NCBI GenBank assembly: GCA_949316235.1
Contig: OX438750.1
Span: 14,200,865-14,264,864, forward strand
Origin: Oegoconia quadripuncta
Taxonomy: Eukaryota; Arthropoda; Insecta; Lepidoptera; Autostichidae
DNA length: 64,000 nucleotides
Reading direction: 5' to 3'
In this document: positions 1-10,545 of the stretch, piece by piece
Position numbering within the stretch: the first letter of the stretch is position 1
Layout: every line of letters begins with the position of its first letter
Program-made: the position numbers and the translations under genes
The notes under the pieces: generated by a model
Seen by the model: the letters and a program-made list of their open reading frames with translations, nothing else
What the model was told of the DNA's origin: nothing
The model's database searches: none

Positions 1-544
1 TACGCGGATCGCGGATAGTCGGACACGCAAGAGAATTCCGCGCCCGTATTATCGGCTACGTAATTGGTAAGCGGGTGTAGGGGCCTTATGCATGTCCACT
101 GCCACGACCGTGACGACGACGACATCAGGTGATATTCACGTCCCGTGGCTCGTGATGACGTTGAGCGTTTCTGTACAGGAGTGAAGAATCTGTACTAGAT
201 AATTGATAAAACGCAGAAGAATCGCGTAGCGTTTAGCACTTGAAGAACACTTTTACTCCTTTCTCCAACACCCCTATATTCGCTCATCTTGAGTCATACT
301 ATATTTCGACAGCAGTCGAAATATAGTCATCAAAATTCAGTCCAGTCTTTCGAAGTTTGGTCTTAGAAATTGTAGCGTGGGCTTATCCACAGCAACGAGA
401 AACTCAATTCAAAGTAGAGCAAAATAAAGCGAAGGTAATCCATAAGGCATCAGATCGTCTCAAGAATGTATGGGATGAACATAACGTCGAGAGCGAGATG
501 TGCGATGTGCGATACAAGAAGCGGGAAGACCACCACAAAGACCT

Positions 545-847
545 AAGTGTCTTTTTGTGAAAGCTAATTTTAAATATTTTAATAAGCGTAGTGAGACTAG
601 TGATAGACATACAAGAGCACAATACTGTAACCTATTGTGTACACCTCCTTGCCGCAAATACGTTTATGAAAATAATGTTTATAATATGTGTATAATATTG
701 TATAACAATCTGCCTGACGAAATAAAATTCGATTGATACAATGGCTTCAGGCAAAGAGGAATATTTAAATTATCAGAATGCTATGTAAAGTATCATATTT
801 ACTTTATAAGAGACCTTATAAACTGTATTCTGGCAAATAATTAATTT
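545..847 (+). mobile_element. LINE ORF2 C-terminal fragment
   Basis: The reading frame ending near 736 contains KYVYENNVYNMCIILYNNLP. This resembles the segment just before the C-terminus of insect non-LTR retrotransposon ORF2 proteins (LYENNPHYIGIKLYNxLP type). The frame stops at 734-736, but similarity seems to continue past the stop as a remnant of the usual 'LSECYYS' tail. A typical LINE tail, CTGGCAAATAATTAATTTC, closes the piece. The reverse transcriptase domain is absent, so this is a 5-prime-truncated, decayed copy. The LINE clade is not certain. Confidence 0.6.
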
Positions 848-859
848 CTTTCTTCGTTT

Positions 860-1190
860 CTATTATTGGAGGAATTTGACGCGAGTTCTTCAAGACCCTC
901 CGTCGTTGTACAAGGCGTATTTAAGTCAGTTCACAAATTAGGTACAAACTCATATTATGGAGATACATGAACAAGAATTGGATTTACGATTGAATACCGA
1001 TCTGTGCTAACGAGAGTTAGTGCAACCAGACCTCGGTGTCAGTTGATTGATTCAACGCGTTGCCGTTCCTAATTACGAGATACCGATTTACAAAGCTGCG
1101 TAAGGGGTTTACTGTTTGTCTGCCGCATTCCTAATGGAAATCTGCAATGTGCCTTACATTAATTACAGGATTTTTCTATCATTGTATCGA
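860..1190. other. No gene recognised
   Basis: Mixed-composition DNA with short, interrupted reading frames. No repeat family is recognised. It lies between a LINE tail and an RTE remnant. Confidence 0.5.
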
Positions 1191-1194
1191 TTGA

Positions 1195-1294
1195 CCTCCC
1201 CAGATTTCCAGAGCGACCGGCTAGAAGCGGCTTGCATTTAGCGACTTCTCGTGACCTTCATCAGGTCGTCCGTCCACCAGGACGTCATACACTG
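1195..1294 (-). mobile_element. RTE-type LINE C-terminal remnant
   Basis: The minus strand encodes MTSWWTDDLMKVTRSR followed by MQAASS-like residues. This resembles the 'RWTDDLVKVAGSRWMQAA' C-terminal segment of insect RTE/BovB-like ORF2 proteins. Only about 30 codons remain. A SINE lies directly against the 5-prime side of the fragment. Confidence 0.65.
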
Positions 1295-1644
1295 CTTTTT
1301 TTTATGCACCACGGGTTTGTACTTGACCTCAATCACACCTGATGTTAAGTGAAGATGAGGTCGAAGATGGAAGCGTACTGACCGGTGGTAGGTGGAAGCG
1401 TGGAAACCCGGAAACCCCAACAACACATTTGGGGAACTGCTTATCTTTGACAACCGGAACATAACAATGCTATTAACATTGCTGCTTGGCGGCAGATAAG
1501 ATGGTGGTAGCTAGCCAGGCGGACATTTAAAATGCCCTACCACCAACCAAACCGAGTACTTAAACATGTACCCCACTGGAGATCGAATCTGCGACCTCCG
1601 AATCGTAAACCCAATGTTGTTTACATTGAGCCACGGAGGCGGTT
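1295..1644 (-). mobile_element. SINE family A, copy 1
   Basis: A tRNA-headed SINE in reverse orientation. Read on the minus strand it starts CCGCCTCCGTGGCTCAATGT, has a pol III B-box-like GGTTCGAT-type segment (here decayed), a body with TGCCGCCAAGCAGCAATGTTA and AACATCAGGTGTGATTGAGG, and ends GCATAAAAAAAAG. The same body occurs at least eight more times in this window, which defines the family. This copy is nearly full length at about 350 bp. I do not recognise a published family name. Confidence 0.9.
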
Positions 1645-1745
1645 AGATAAATGTGGAAAAATCCGATCCATCCACACGGCACTTATATAATAAAACTTGG
1701 ACAATAATACCTATAAAGTTCCTACCCACGAAACAATCGATTCTT

Positions 1746-1893
1746 AGTCCAGTATTAATAAATCGTTCTAAGATTGACATGGCCTCAAGTTGACGCTTGA
1801 GAATCTGCTGCATATTAAAACAGCATCAGAAAAAATGGTCTTGAGACTGAGACCCGATCTCATTCTCAAGAACTATTTATTAATACGGGCCTT
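1746..1893. mobile_element. Short inverted-repeat element (MITE-like)
   Basis: The left end GTATTAATAAATCGTTCT and the right end, on the opposite strand, GTATTAATAAATAGTTCT form inverted repeats around about 100 bp. There is no coding sequence. The structure fits a MITE. Target duplications are not clear, so the superfamily is not assigned. Confidence 0.6.
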
Positions 1894-2152
1894 ATTATTA
1901 GTATCTACGAGTTATAGGTACCTATTTGTTTGTTAGCTTATCGCAAAACTGTCCGATTTCATTTCCTCGGGTCGACCTTCGTATAATTTTTTTTAATACT
2001 TAATCCGATATATTTAATTATTCTTTTAATTTATGGATAGATAAGCCATGTTGTAAATGATTAAGTTACCAAACACGTAGTCGCAAACGCTATCGTGCAC
2101 GATTCGCCAAAAGATTGTCACATTATAGGACGAGAGGTAGCAACCATTTTTG

Positions 2153-2383
2153 AATAAATAATAAATAAATAAATATCTTTGCACATACACACAGATGGAT
2201 ACCAGATGGTTGATAAACTACACAAATACATTTCTTTTTGTAAATAAATACATGTATAAATGAAAAACATCCATAACTCGGGAACACATGTCTGTATTCA
2301 TCATACAAACATATGCCCTTTAGCGGGATTCGAACCCGCGACCTTTCGGTATAGTAGCAACTACTACACCAAACAGGCCGTCG
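2153..2383 (-). mobile_element. SINE family B, copy 1
   Basis: On the minus strand the unit begins GACGGCCTGTTTGGTGTAGT and carries CGCGGGTTCGAATCCCGCTA (tRNA-like B box). It continues through GCATATGTTTGTATGATGAA and CCGAGTTATGGATGTTTTTC to a TATTTATTTATTATTTATTC tail. Close relatives occur near 27.2, 36.4, 37.7 and 62.5 kb. This copy has lost part of the anticodon-side head. Confidence 0.88.
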
Positions 2384-3540
2384 AAACCAGATCGTTGAAA
2401 ACCCTTGAGAGAACCAAATGATAAAAAATATCCTCGAAACAGCTCAACCGATGTTCATCTAACATAGCTAAGAATCACCTCGTAACCCTTCAAACTTCAA
2501 GCATTTATTTCTACTTAACATACATGATATCATTTGTTGATTGTCAATTTTAATTTACTGGAAATAAAAGTGCCATAATATTGGACTTGTTAAACGAATC
2601 GAGGAGTTTACTAGTAGCCATTGAAGAGTTCCAGCATCCACGTCCTGGCTCCATCATCAGATCAGCTCCAAGACACCAAATTACAGTATTGTAATCCGAT
2701 AGATTCTATTCTATTCCGAACTACGCATACATCGAAGTTTCACTTCAATACGACGATTATTGATTCCCAAGATTTGTTAGTTACAAGTGAAGATAAAAAA
2801 GGTGTTAAAAAGCGTACAGCAAACAGTTAAATAACACTATCGAGGAAAAATGCGACAAGAAAAAAAAATACAACCAAATAACGATTTCGGTTAATAGAAT
2901 TGATCTAACAAATCCCGCGTACGGACAGCGAGATACGAGTAATCGTATACCTATTTACTTCATCTAATCAAGCTGCAATTCAGCTTTGTAACAAAGGATA
3001 CATATCTGTAGGTACCTCTACCGCAAGATATTTACCTCTCAAAAAGAAATTCAGAATAAAAACATTGTTATTTAGTAGGTAAAAACATCTATTACGCAAG
3101 CCGCCGACGCATCGCGCCCCCAGGGGGTCAGAGCGGGGGGCCAGACACCCCCTAGCTACCCGGGGACGACCCACCACCGTCCAAGGTCAACCTTCAGTTT
3201 ACATCCCCGTTCCAAACGAACTTGGACTTTAACTCTAGACATTTGAACGTTTTTTTCAACGGATCGAATAAATAGGGGGTGGTAGGTTTGTTCAAATTTT
3301 GAACTGGATTGCTTTAGTTTTAACGTTGAAATTAGGTTGTTGCTGATGCTACGTTCGTCGATGTACGTAATCAATGAGTTTCGGGACTGCTGTGTGAATT
3401 TATGTGTTAGATTGTGTGTGTACGTACTCACATGGCTGATGCAAGTTCTATTTTGGAGAAATATTGAAGAATTTGTTAAATAAATAATTAGATTTCTTAC
3501 CTATCGTCAGGCGCCCGCCACGCACAATAGCGTTCGGAAA
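2384..3540. other. Unassigned DNA with a GC-rich patch at 3095-3165
   Basis: No gene is recognised. The patch near 3095-3165 is C/G-rich (cccccaggggg, gcggggggcc, acaccccct) and resembles one terminus of the GC-ended MITE at 34.8 kb, so it may be an orphan end of such an element. A short ATG frame near 3430 stops after 11 codons and is not called. Confidence 0.4.
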
Positions 3541-3549
3541 CGTATGGCC

Positions 3550-3690
3550 CTTTTTACCCGACTAAGAGAGGGTTATCTTTTTCGCGCGTATGTGGATTTT
3601 ATTCCCTCGTAGCACCCAAACGGCTGGATGGATTAGATTTGTCATTGCAGACCAAGTGTCATAGGATTACGTCAGAAAAAAGGGAAACCA
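3550..3690 (+). mobile_element. CCCGAC-type dispersed repeat, fragment
   Basis: Begins TTTTTACCCGACTAAGAGAG and keeps the GAGGGTTAT and GTGTCATAGGATTACGTCAG blocks. The element at 6653 has related wording, with TTTTTTACCCGACTGC, GGAGGGTAAT and GTGTCATAGGCATAGGA. The right terminus is not visible here. Confidence 0.55.
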
Positions 3691-3848
3691 TAGCGACCGC
3701 AAGAGTTAATTTTCAAAATTAAAAAGAAAATTTTCTAGAAATGCAATACTATGGGTATAATAGGAAAGGGCTCATCATAAGGATTCTGAAAATGTATATT
3801 ACAAGTGAAAGTGAAAAATTTATTCACGTAGTTTCCCTATTTAATACA

Positions 3849-4005
3849 GCACAACCTACCTATTTCAAATGTACTGTCTTTATACCCAAAAGTTGCCTGG
3901 AAGAGATCGCTTTCAATGATAAGGTCGCCAAATTGTACATTCTATTCTTATCACTTTGCTGAATCTGTATTTTCTTTTCTGCTGTGCAATAAAGTGTAAG
4001 TGAAA
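3849..4005 (+). mobile_element. LINE-like 3-prime end, family C copy 1
   Basis: Starts CACAACCTACCTATTT and contains TTGCCTGGAAGAGATCGCTT, ATGATAAGGTCGCCAAATTG and an AATAAAGTG polyadenylation-type signal. A second copy lies at 5673-5832 with the same start (CACAACCTGCCTGTT) and a third at 17658. The tail resembles retrotransposon-derived 3-prime UTRs often seen in lepidopteran transcripts. The clade is not assigned. Confidence 0.65.
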
Positions 4006-4224
4006 CATACCTACTATGCAGCAGACGTGTGGAGAGCTTCTAAATCACATAGGCGTTTTCATCTTTTTAGTTGGCTTTTTATAGTCGAGTTTTTTAATGT
4101 TTTTAATTAGGTGGTTACACTGACCGTCCACACGGGGTTGTAGAGCGTTTCACATGTAGAGTACGAGTATACCTACAGTGAGTGTACGGACGAGGGCTCA
4201 GTTTTCAGGTTATTGTTGGGGTTG

Positions 4225-4618
4225 TCGCGCTTCTGTATACGCTTTTTTAATAAGGTTCCTGTTGATATACAAAATCTTCCTTTCAATAAATTTAAAGATA
4301 CTATAAACAGAAACTTTTTAAGAAAGCATATTATAAAATATCAGATTATTTAGATGATAAACATTCATGGACATGAACAGCCCGTTCGCGTAACCAGGCT
4401 ATTTCACTAGGCTATTTGAAATATTATAATATAAAATAATAATTAATAATTTTGTAAACCTTTTTTTTTTTAAAGAGCAACCTCTCGAGTTTCTTGTTTG
4501 TTCTTCTCAGGGGAAAAGTGGCTTTTGAACAAGCAGTAGCTTAAAAAATGTAAAATCTGACTATTTTAAGTGTACCCTGTGTACCTACAAAATAAAGAAT
4601 TTTTTGATTTTGATTTTG
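4225..4618 (+). mobile_element. Jockey/CR1-type LINE 3-prime end, family J copy 1
   Basis: The end of ORF2 is frame-disrupted; better copies read VDIQNLPFNKFKDTIKQKL. It is followed by a 3-prime UTR with GCCCGTTCGCGTAACCAGGC, AGAGCAACCTCTCGAGTTTC and GTACCCTGTGTACCTACAAA, then AATAAAGAATTTTTTGATTTTGATTTTG. The whole end recurs at 33.2 and 36.9 kb. Related ORF2 ends occur at 20.6 kb (+) and 22.2 kb (-). 5-prime truncated, as usual for LINEs. Confidence 0.85.
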
Positions 4619-5347
4619 TAGTGCTTCTGGCATGTTCGCCGTGTCGCACACCGACGGATCCACGCGATTATGCGTAAGAAAGTGGTCTCATTGATGAGTA
4701 GAGTGTGCGGCAGCACCAACAGCATCCGGAGGGTAGTGGGAGGTAAACAGGGGTGTAATGAGACGCCATGCCACTCGTTGGTTCTCTTTTTTCAGTATTC
4801 TCCTTGTTTGTTTCTTTTTCGGTTAAGTCATAATATTTTAAATTCAAAATTTGAACTCTGCCTGTTCTTTTTCTCTCTCTCTTTCTGTATAGCTTTTGTT
4901 TAATCAGTTCATAATTTACCGTTAAAAAGACTGAACGGATACTTTTCTATTATAATTCTTTTAAATACAAAACTAAATAAATTCTTTTTATTCCTTTTAA
5001 ACAGTATAAAAGTTATTTTATGTACGTGTGTAATTGTTTGTGTACGTGATACCTTTTTAATATAAGTTGTCACTGACAACGACTTTCAAAGATCCGGCTC
5101 ATCCTGATCTCTCTACATTCTGTGGCCTACTCCTGGACATCTACAGCATCAGCCTGGGAGTAGTGCTTCAGGAGTGTCCCATTGCTAGCCACTAGACAGC
5201 GATTTTAGTAGGATAGAAATTGACATAGGACACCTGACATTTTTTAAATTTTATTACGATTTGTATGACTAATTTTATACTAACTTAGACTAAGATTTAC
5301 TAACCATATGGAATTTTCTGAAATAAAATATTTTAAATTTGAATTTC
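4619..5347 (+). mobile_element. LINE end split by a solo LTR
   Basis: A frame with FAVSHTDG, VRKVVSLMSRVCGSTNS and IRRVVG resembles the last residues of a LINE ORF2. At 4753 it is interrupted by a 417-bp solo LTR. After 5170 the text continues as ECPIASH, a stop, and an AT-rich 3-prime UTR ending GAAATAAAATATTTTAAATT. The join across the LTR reads sensibly, which supports one LINE copy that was later interrupted. Confidence 0.6.
4754..5170 (+). mobile_element. Solo LTR, copy 1
   Basis: A 417-bp unit starting TGTAATGAGACGCC and ending GTAGTGCTTCA (TG...CA). It contains a TATAAAAG box at about 5006. It matches 13289-13702 over its whole length at high identity. The flanks are GGGG (4750-4753) and GGAG (5171-5174), a near-identical 4-bp target duplication. 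No gag or pol lies nearby, so this is the product of LTR-LTR recombination. Duplication size fits Gypsy/Pao-like elements, but the superfamily cannot be read from an LTR alone. Confidence 0.82.
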
Positions 5348-5672
5348 ACTGGCAGTGTTACGCTTGACATGCGGTCGTTCAGTTGAATATCTTACAATTT
5401 CTCTAGATTTTAAAGCATCGAGGCTGTGAATAGTCGTGCTAATTATTTGTCGATATTTTAGACTATCGAGTTAAGAAGGTTTATCCTGCACGGTAATCCA
5501 TACAAAATTTCAAGCCCAAATATTTCGAAATGAATAAACCGATTCTAATGAAACTTTCTAAGCATAAAGCACGTACCTATATAGATCTAAACAGTTAGTG
5601 GAGAATATTTTTGAAAAATAGTAGAATTACTAAAATAGAAAATGGGGTATTTCATATCTGCATCCGTATTTT

Positions 5673-5832
5673 GCACAACCTGCCTGTTCTATAAAGTTAT
5701 ACTCCTATACCCAAAGGTTGCTTGGAAGAGATCGCTTTTAGTGATAAGGCCGCCTAATTGTACTCTTTTCAGTATTGTGCTTTGTAAAATGTATGTTGTC
5801 CTTTTGACAATAAAGTCTATTTGTATTGTATA
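5673..5832 (+). mobile_element. LINE-like 3-prime end, family C copy 2
   Basis: Shares CACAACCTGCCTGTTCTATA, GGAAGAGATCGCTT and GATAAGGCCGCCTAATTGTA with the 3849 and 17658 copies and ends GACAATAAAGTCTATTTGTA. A 63-codon frame overlaps it and is an accidental product of the repeat. Confidence 0.65.
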
Positions 5833-5913
5833 GATCGATTTTAAGTTTTCCATAGAAACAGAAAAAATGCAATATATTCTTTTAAATTCGATATTTTGGA
5901 AATGTTTTCTACT

Positions 5914-5916
<3 letters not shown>

Positions 5917-5952
<36 letters not shown>

Positions 5953-5982
5953 TGAGTGGGCGGCAAACGAGCATAACTTTTT
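5917..5982 (-). mobile_element. Retroposon tail with long poly(T)
   Basis: A run of about 33 T residues followed by TATGAGTGGGCGGCAAACGA. On the minus strand this is a retroposon body end plus poly(A). The GGGCGGCAAACGAGCA block is familiar as the terminus of a common moth retroposon. Only the last 30 or so non-A bases are kept, so it is severely 5-prime truncated. Confidence 0.6.
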
Positions 5983-6652
5983 AGATTTATGTAACCTGAT
6001 TATACGTACAAAGTTTCATTAGAATCGGTCCATTCATTTCGAGAAATGTGAACTTAAAAGTTTATATGGAATGCACGCCAATGTTATTCGACCTTACGAG
6101 TCCCGAACATGTTTTCGAAAACCATTTTACCAACTAAAAGATCCTATAGATTTTTTTCACTTTTATAATTCTCACTGAATGAACTCAAGACCATTGCACG
6201 TTTGACCAACGCATCGTATGAGTTTCCTGCATTTCACCAAAGGAATATTAGACCGTAAAACTGTTGACATTGTGTACTATGTCCAACGTCGCTTTTGACC
6301 GCAGAGATCATTGATCAAAGAAAATTACAAAAAAGGCAAGTTTATGAAAATATTTATTCGAATATACGACATTCAATTTCGAGTAGGTAACCCCCTAAAT
6401 CCGCCAATTTCATACTGTACTTAGCAAAGACATTTAATAATATCTCTGTGGTATTTAGTAAGCATACACAATGAAAGTCTAAAGATCTTATAACAAATTA
6501 CGAATCATGCTTAAATATCACGACACTCGCATAGCGCTTTATAAATGCCAATGAACTTGTAATCTGTGACGATAATCATCAATATCACCGAATCTAAACC
6601 ACCAATACAATATATCAGCCTAATTAATCCATCATAGTTTTTATTTCAAATC

Positions 6653-6848
6653 TTTTTTTACCCGACTGCCCAACGAAGGAGGGTAATGTTTTTTCGAGTG
6701 TTTACTATTATGTAGATTTAAAACGGCTTCACAGATTTCAAAGTGCATGGTATCTTGATCCCTGGCGTGTCATAGGCATAGGATACATTTTACGGTAAAA
6801 AACCAACATGGCAGCCGGGAAATACTAAATATGCTGTCGGGTTTTTTA
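6653..6848. mobile_element. CCCGAC-terminated short DNA element
   Basis: Ends are inverted: TTTTTTTACCCGACTGC at left and GCTGTCGGGTTTTTTAA at right, which reads TTAAAAAACCCGACAGC on the other strand. The interior has GGAGGGTAATG and GTGTCATAGGCATAGGATAC, shared with 3550-3690. Non-coding, about 196 bp, probably a non-autonomous element. Confidence 0.6.
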
Positions 6849-6912
6849 AGCTTTAAAGCGAAACAGAATGATCTTAATTTGATACCTACACGAAAAGATT
6901 TTTTTTGGGAAA

Positions 6913-7085
6913 CTAGCTTTCCGCCCGCGACTACGTCCGCTTGGAAGATTCAATCAAAATCCGTTCAGCAAAAAAATTTGCCTATATGTTAATCCAGGTC
7001 CTAATATATCTACCAACCAAGTTTCATCCAAATCCGTCAAGCCGTTTAGGCGTGAAGAGGTGTTACCTCATACATAGGTGTAACA
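6913..7085 (+). mobile_element. CTAGCTTTCCGCCCGCG-type dispersed repeat, copy 1
   Basis: Starts CTAGCTTTCCGCCCGCGACT and contains AAATCCGTTCAGC and GTTTCATCCAAATCCGTCAA. The same vocabulary appears reversed at 29088-29248 (GCGGGCGGAAAGCTAG and CGGATTTGGATGAAAT). Such pieces are widespread in insect genomes. I cannot assign the transposon class. Confidence 0.55.
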
Positions 7086-7454
7086 CTCAAGGTTTTTAAA
7101 CATTTTCCGTAATAAACCTTTCTGCGTCATTTCATTACTGACTTAACATCAGTATATATACATAGATCAATAGATACTCGTGTGATAGAAGCCAGAGGAA
7201 GATTATAAGGGCCCGAGTTCCAGAAACCTATTAAAGTATACTCCCAGCAGTTGTTCTCGGAATCTTACGATTGGGCTCGGATGGCCGACGACCGTGCTAT
7301 GAGGAAATATAGTTATATTGCAGTCAAGCTAAGGCAATAACTATACTTAATTAGTCACTAAAATAGACGAGCTAAATTTAAGAGTTGTTCTATAATGTAT
7401 GCTGTTTTTATAGCAGAGGGAGCACTCATGGCGCAGTCGCTTTCAGTTTTTGAT

Positions 7455-7560
7455 TAGCGAAGTTAAGCAATGTCTGATGCGGTCAGTCCTTGGATGGGTG
7501 ACCAGTACGATCCGTGTCGGAGGGCACGTTAAATAGTCGGCCCCGGTTGTTTTCAATTGA
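7455..7560 (+). repeat. 5S rRNA-like (SINE3-type) repeat
   Basis: AGCGAAGTTAAGCAATGTCT followed by GCGGTCAGTCCTTGGATGGG and TGACC matches the internal control region of 5S rRNA. The 5-prime third and the 3-prime stem of a real 5S gene are missing. It is followed by CGGAGGGCACGTTAA and CGGCCCCGGTTGT, the usual downstream wording of 5S-derived retroposons in arthropods. It is therefore a mobile derivative and not a functional rRNA gene. Confidence 0.7.
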
Positions 7561-9540
7561 AGGCAGTCGAAGGCCAAGTTGGTGGCCAACGGGCGGCTTA
7601 AAAACACTGACTGTCAAGTGGTCACTATTTTGACACAAATCCACCAATCCGCACCTGTCCCGCGTGGATTATGGCCCATCCCCTCTCCTGTAAGAGGAGC
7701 TGTGCCTCAACGTGTTGAAAATTTTGAAAATATTCGCGAGTCCGAAACTGTCATCCAGGTAAACAAACCTACTATATTAAACGCTAAATATCTTGGTAAC
7801 AGTTGAACCGATTTCTATAAAAAGACCCATATAAAAAAAACCAAAAACCATACTTTCTAAAAATAAATAACAATTTTCAAATCGGCACAGCCGTTTCGGC
7901 GCCATAATGCCACAGACAAAGGCTTGTAACCTCTGTATTCACTTAGACTAGGCTGTTCTTAAAGAAAACTTGTTTACGACAACCACGGGAAGAAAACGGA
8001 GCCTTCAATTGTAACTTCTAAATGTGAAGTAATGAGGTAATATGAGTTTGTGTATATTTACAAGAGTCCGGAAGGCAGACCTCCCAGAGGTAAACAAAAC
8101 TGTTAAATAACTGACATTCGTCTTGCACTATCGTACACCTTCAAAACAAAACTATTAAAATTCTCCGGTGTCGTGTATACAAAATATGAAGCGCGAAAAT
8201 TACATGTCCTTGTGTATAACCCACTTACAGGTGGCGTAAGGCTGATATTCCACTGAAGCTTGCGATAGCGATCGAATATCTTTCCTGCAAATGTTTACAA
8301 TGACTGACTGGTACGAGTATGTCTATAAATTCCTTTGTAAATTCAGAGTGACAAATAAATTCGTTACAATTTACATAGTAGGTTAGTAAACTATTTCTTG
8401 CAGTCGCAGGGAAATGATTAATGTAACGTAAGCTGTTCTCTGCCACACTTTAGATAACTAATATCTTCGCAATCATTTAATTTAATGGTCGGGATGTTTA
8501 TTGAAAGAACTTCTAGAGATAATTTATCCTGGAAGTAGACAATTAGACACACAGATCAATAACTAAGTAAACATTTAGAAAACGTCGAGAAACAAGAAAA
8601 TCATCTGTGTTACAGCGAAACGGCTTAAGCAATTTTCTTCAAAGCTAACAAACATCAAAAATCTCGCAAACGCCATCTTTCGGAAATAAAAAACGGTTTA
8701 GACATCGGTTCAAACTTTTTGGCGTTACTATACCAAAAACAGATCGGTTTCAAACTTATAACGTCTCTCTTTGCTCCGGGGTTAAAAAATCTAACCCCTA
8801 GACGAACCTAGCAGGATAAAAAAAAAGTGGTTGCATCACAATAATACTAATAAATTTGACACGTGACAGACAATCGTGATTTGTGTTAGATTTAGTCAAT
8901 TAATTTGTCGGACTATATATAAAATTACTATTAGAGATTAAATAAAATTTTGGTTGCCACTATCTTGGTGGATATCCAATATAATATTACATAATTATGC
9001 AAAATACCATTTCAGTAATATAAGTTGTATCTATAAACGGAGACTTCTACCTAAGTATGTTTCTATTTAAGAGTTTACAGCAATATTTACAGTGTATGTA
9101 AATTTTGTCCATAGTTTTCCGAAAATTTCAAAATAAAATATCCTTCCCTATTTATTTTTTATTATGAAAAACTACTAAAATACGAAATCTCGACACACAA
9201 AACATTGATAAAAAAATAATAACATATTATCGAGCCGTATCGCATCAGCAAACACCAGTGGAGCACCAACCTTAGATATTCCGTAATGACATGACAATGA
9301 ATAATCGTACACACGTGTAGCAGTTAATGGTTGCTAATTTCAGTAAATGTCAACGAACCGACAGACTAACCGACTCTTATTTTATTACTGTGCTGGTATC
9401 ACGTTATGCTATTTTGAGGTTAGGTTTAAAATATGAAATTTCATGTAGCTGTTGATAAACATGGTAATGACTGAACAATACAAAAATACAAAAATATATA
9501 TACATTTAGTCACGACGTTTATTCCAAATAGACCTTTTAA
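7561..9540. other. No gene recognised; possible repeat end at 7640-7720
   Basis: A piece at 7660-7720 (CCAATCCGCACC...TATGGCCCATCCCCTCTCCT) resembles a retroposon end common in moths. The rest is AT-rich with short stop-broken frames. No SINE, LINE or exon can be supported between 7806 and 9540. Confidence 0.45.
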
Positions 9541-9860
9541 CCGCCTCGGTGGCTCCCCGGATGAATCGGAGGTCGCGGGTTCGATCCCCAGCGGGGTACA
9601 TGTTTAAGTACTCGGTTTGGTTGGTGGCAGGGCATTTTAAATGTCCGCCTGGCTAGCTACCACCATCTTATCTAAATCTGCCGCCAAGCAGCAATGTTAA
9701 TGGCATTGTTGTGTTCCGGTTGTCAAAGATAAGATAGCCAGTACCCCAAATGAGTTGGGATTTCCGGGTCAGTACCTACGCTTCCACCTTCGACCTCATC
9801 TTCACTTAACATCAGGTGTGATTGCGGTCAAGTACGACCCGTCGTGCATAAAAAAAATAA
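9541..9860 (+). mobile_element. SINE family A, copy 2
   Basis: Forward copy from CCGCCTCGGTGGCTC to GTCGTGCATAAAAAAAATAA. The B box GGTTCGATCCC is intact. About 20 bp of the head (the AATGTAAACAACATTGGG block) is missing or replaced by CCCGGATG, which damages the A-box side. The remainder follows the family closely. Confidence 0.9.
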
Positions 9861-10082
9861 AATAGGGTGGTCAGAGATATCCCAAACAGAAGCGTTTGGG
9901 TGTTCCAAACATTAAAAACAACATCTACGGTTCACCTTTCGAAAGGTACAGAAATGCCCACGTGACAAGGGGTGAGCACAAATAGATGTTTTTTGGTATG
10001 AAGTCCCTTAGTCGCCTATTACACCCATGCCACGGAAGAGAAGGTTGCGTTATATTCTTTAATATAAATGACCGATTAAAAT

Positions 10083-10342
10083 AATATAATAATAATAAAT
10101 AATAATAATAAATATAATAAATATTTCGGACACTTACACCAATCATCTAGTCCCAAACTAAGCAAAGCTTGTGCTATGGATACTAGATAACGGATAAACA
10201 TACATAAATATTTATATAAACATCCATGACTCAGGAATAAATGTTCATATTCATCACACAAACATTTACCCGTCGCGAGATTCGAACCCGCAACCGTTGG
10301 TTTCGCTGACAGGGTCACTATCCACTACACCAATCGGTCGTC
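10083..10342 (-). mobile_element. SINE family B-prime, copy 1
   Basis: On the minus strand it runs from GACGACCGATTGGTGTAGTG through CGGGTTCGAATCTCGCGACG, CCTGAGTCATGGATGTTTAT and CATAGCACAAGCTTTGCTTA to an ATT-rich tail. It shares layout with family B but has its own body (GACTAGATGATTGGTGTAAG). It lies directly next to a second, shorter copy in the same orientation. Confidence 0.88.
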
Positions 10343-10545
10343 AAATAATAATAATAATAATAAATAATAAATATTTCGGACACTTACACCAATCATCTAG
10401 TCCCAAACTAAGCAAAGCTTGTGCTATGGATACAAGATAAACGGATAAACATAAATAAATATTTATATAAACATCCAAGACTCGGGAATAAATGTTCGTA
10501 TTCATCACACAAACATTTACACCTCGCGGGATTCGAACCCGCAAC
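10343..10545 (-). mobile_element. SINE family B-prime, copy 2 (tandem, truncated)
   Basis: Nearly identical to 10083-10290 but cut off just past the B-box block (CGGGATTCGAACCCGCAACG). It lacks the A-box end. The two copies touch at an (AAT)n tract, suggesting insertion of one into the tail of the other, or a tandem duplication. Confidence 0.85.

Noticed and set aside
2320..2382. tRNA gene suggested by GGTTCGAATCC-type B boxes here and at other SINEs
   Set aside because: None folds as a complete cloverleaf; every instance is the head of a repeated SINE with a shared non-tRNA body.
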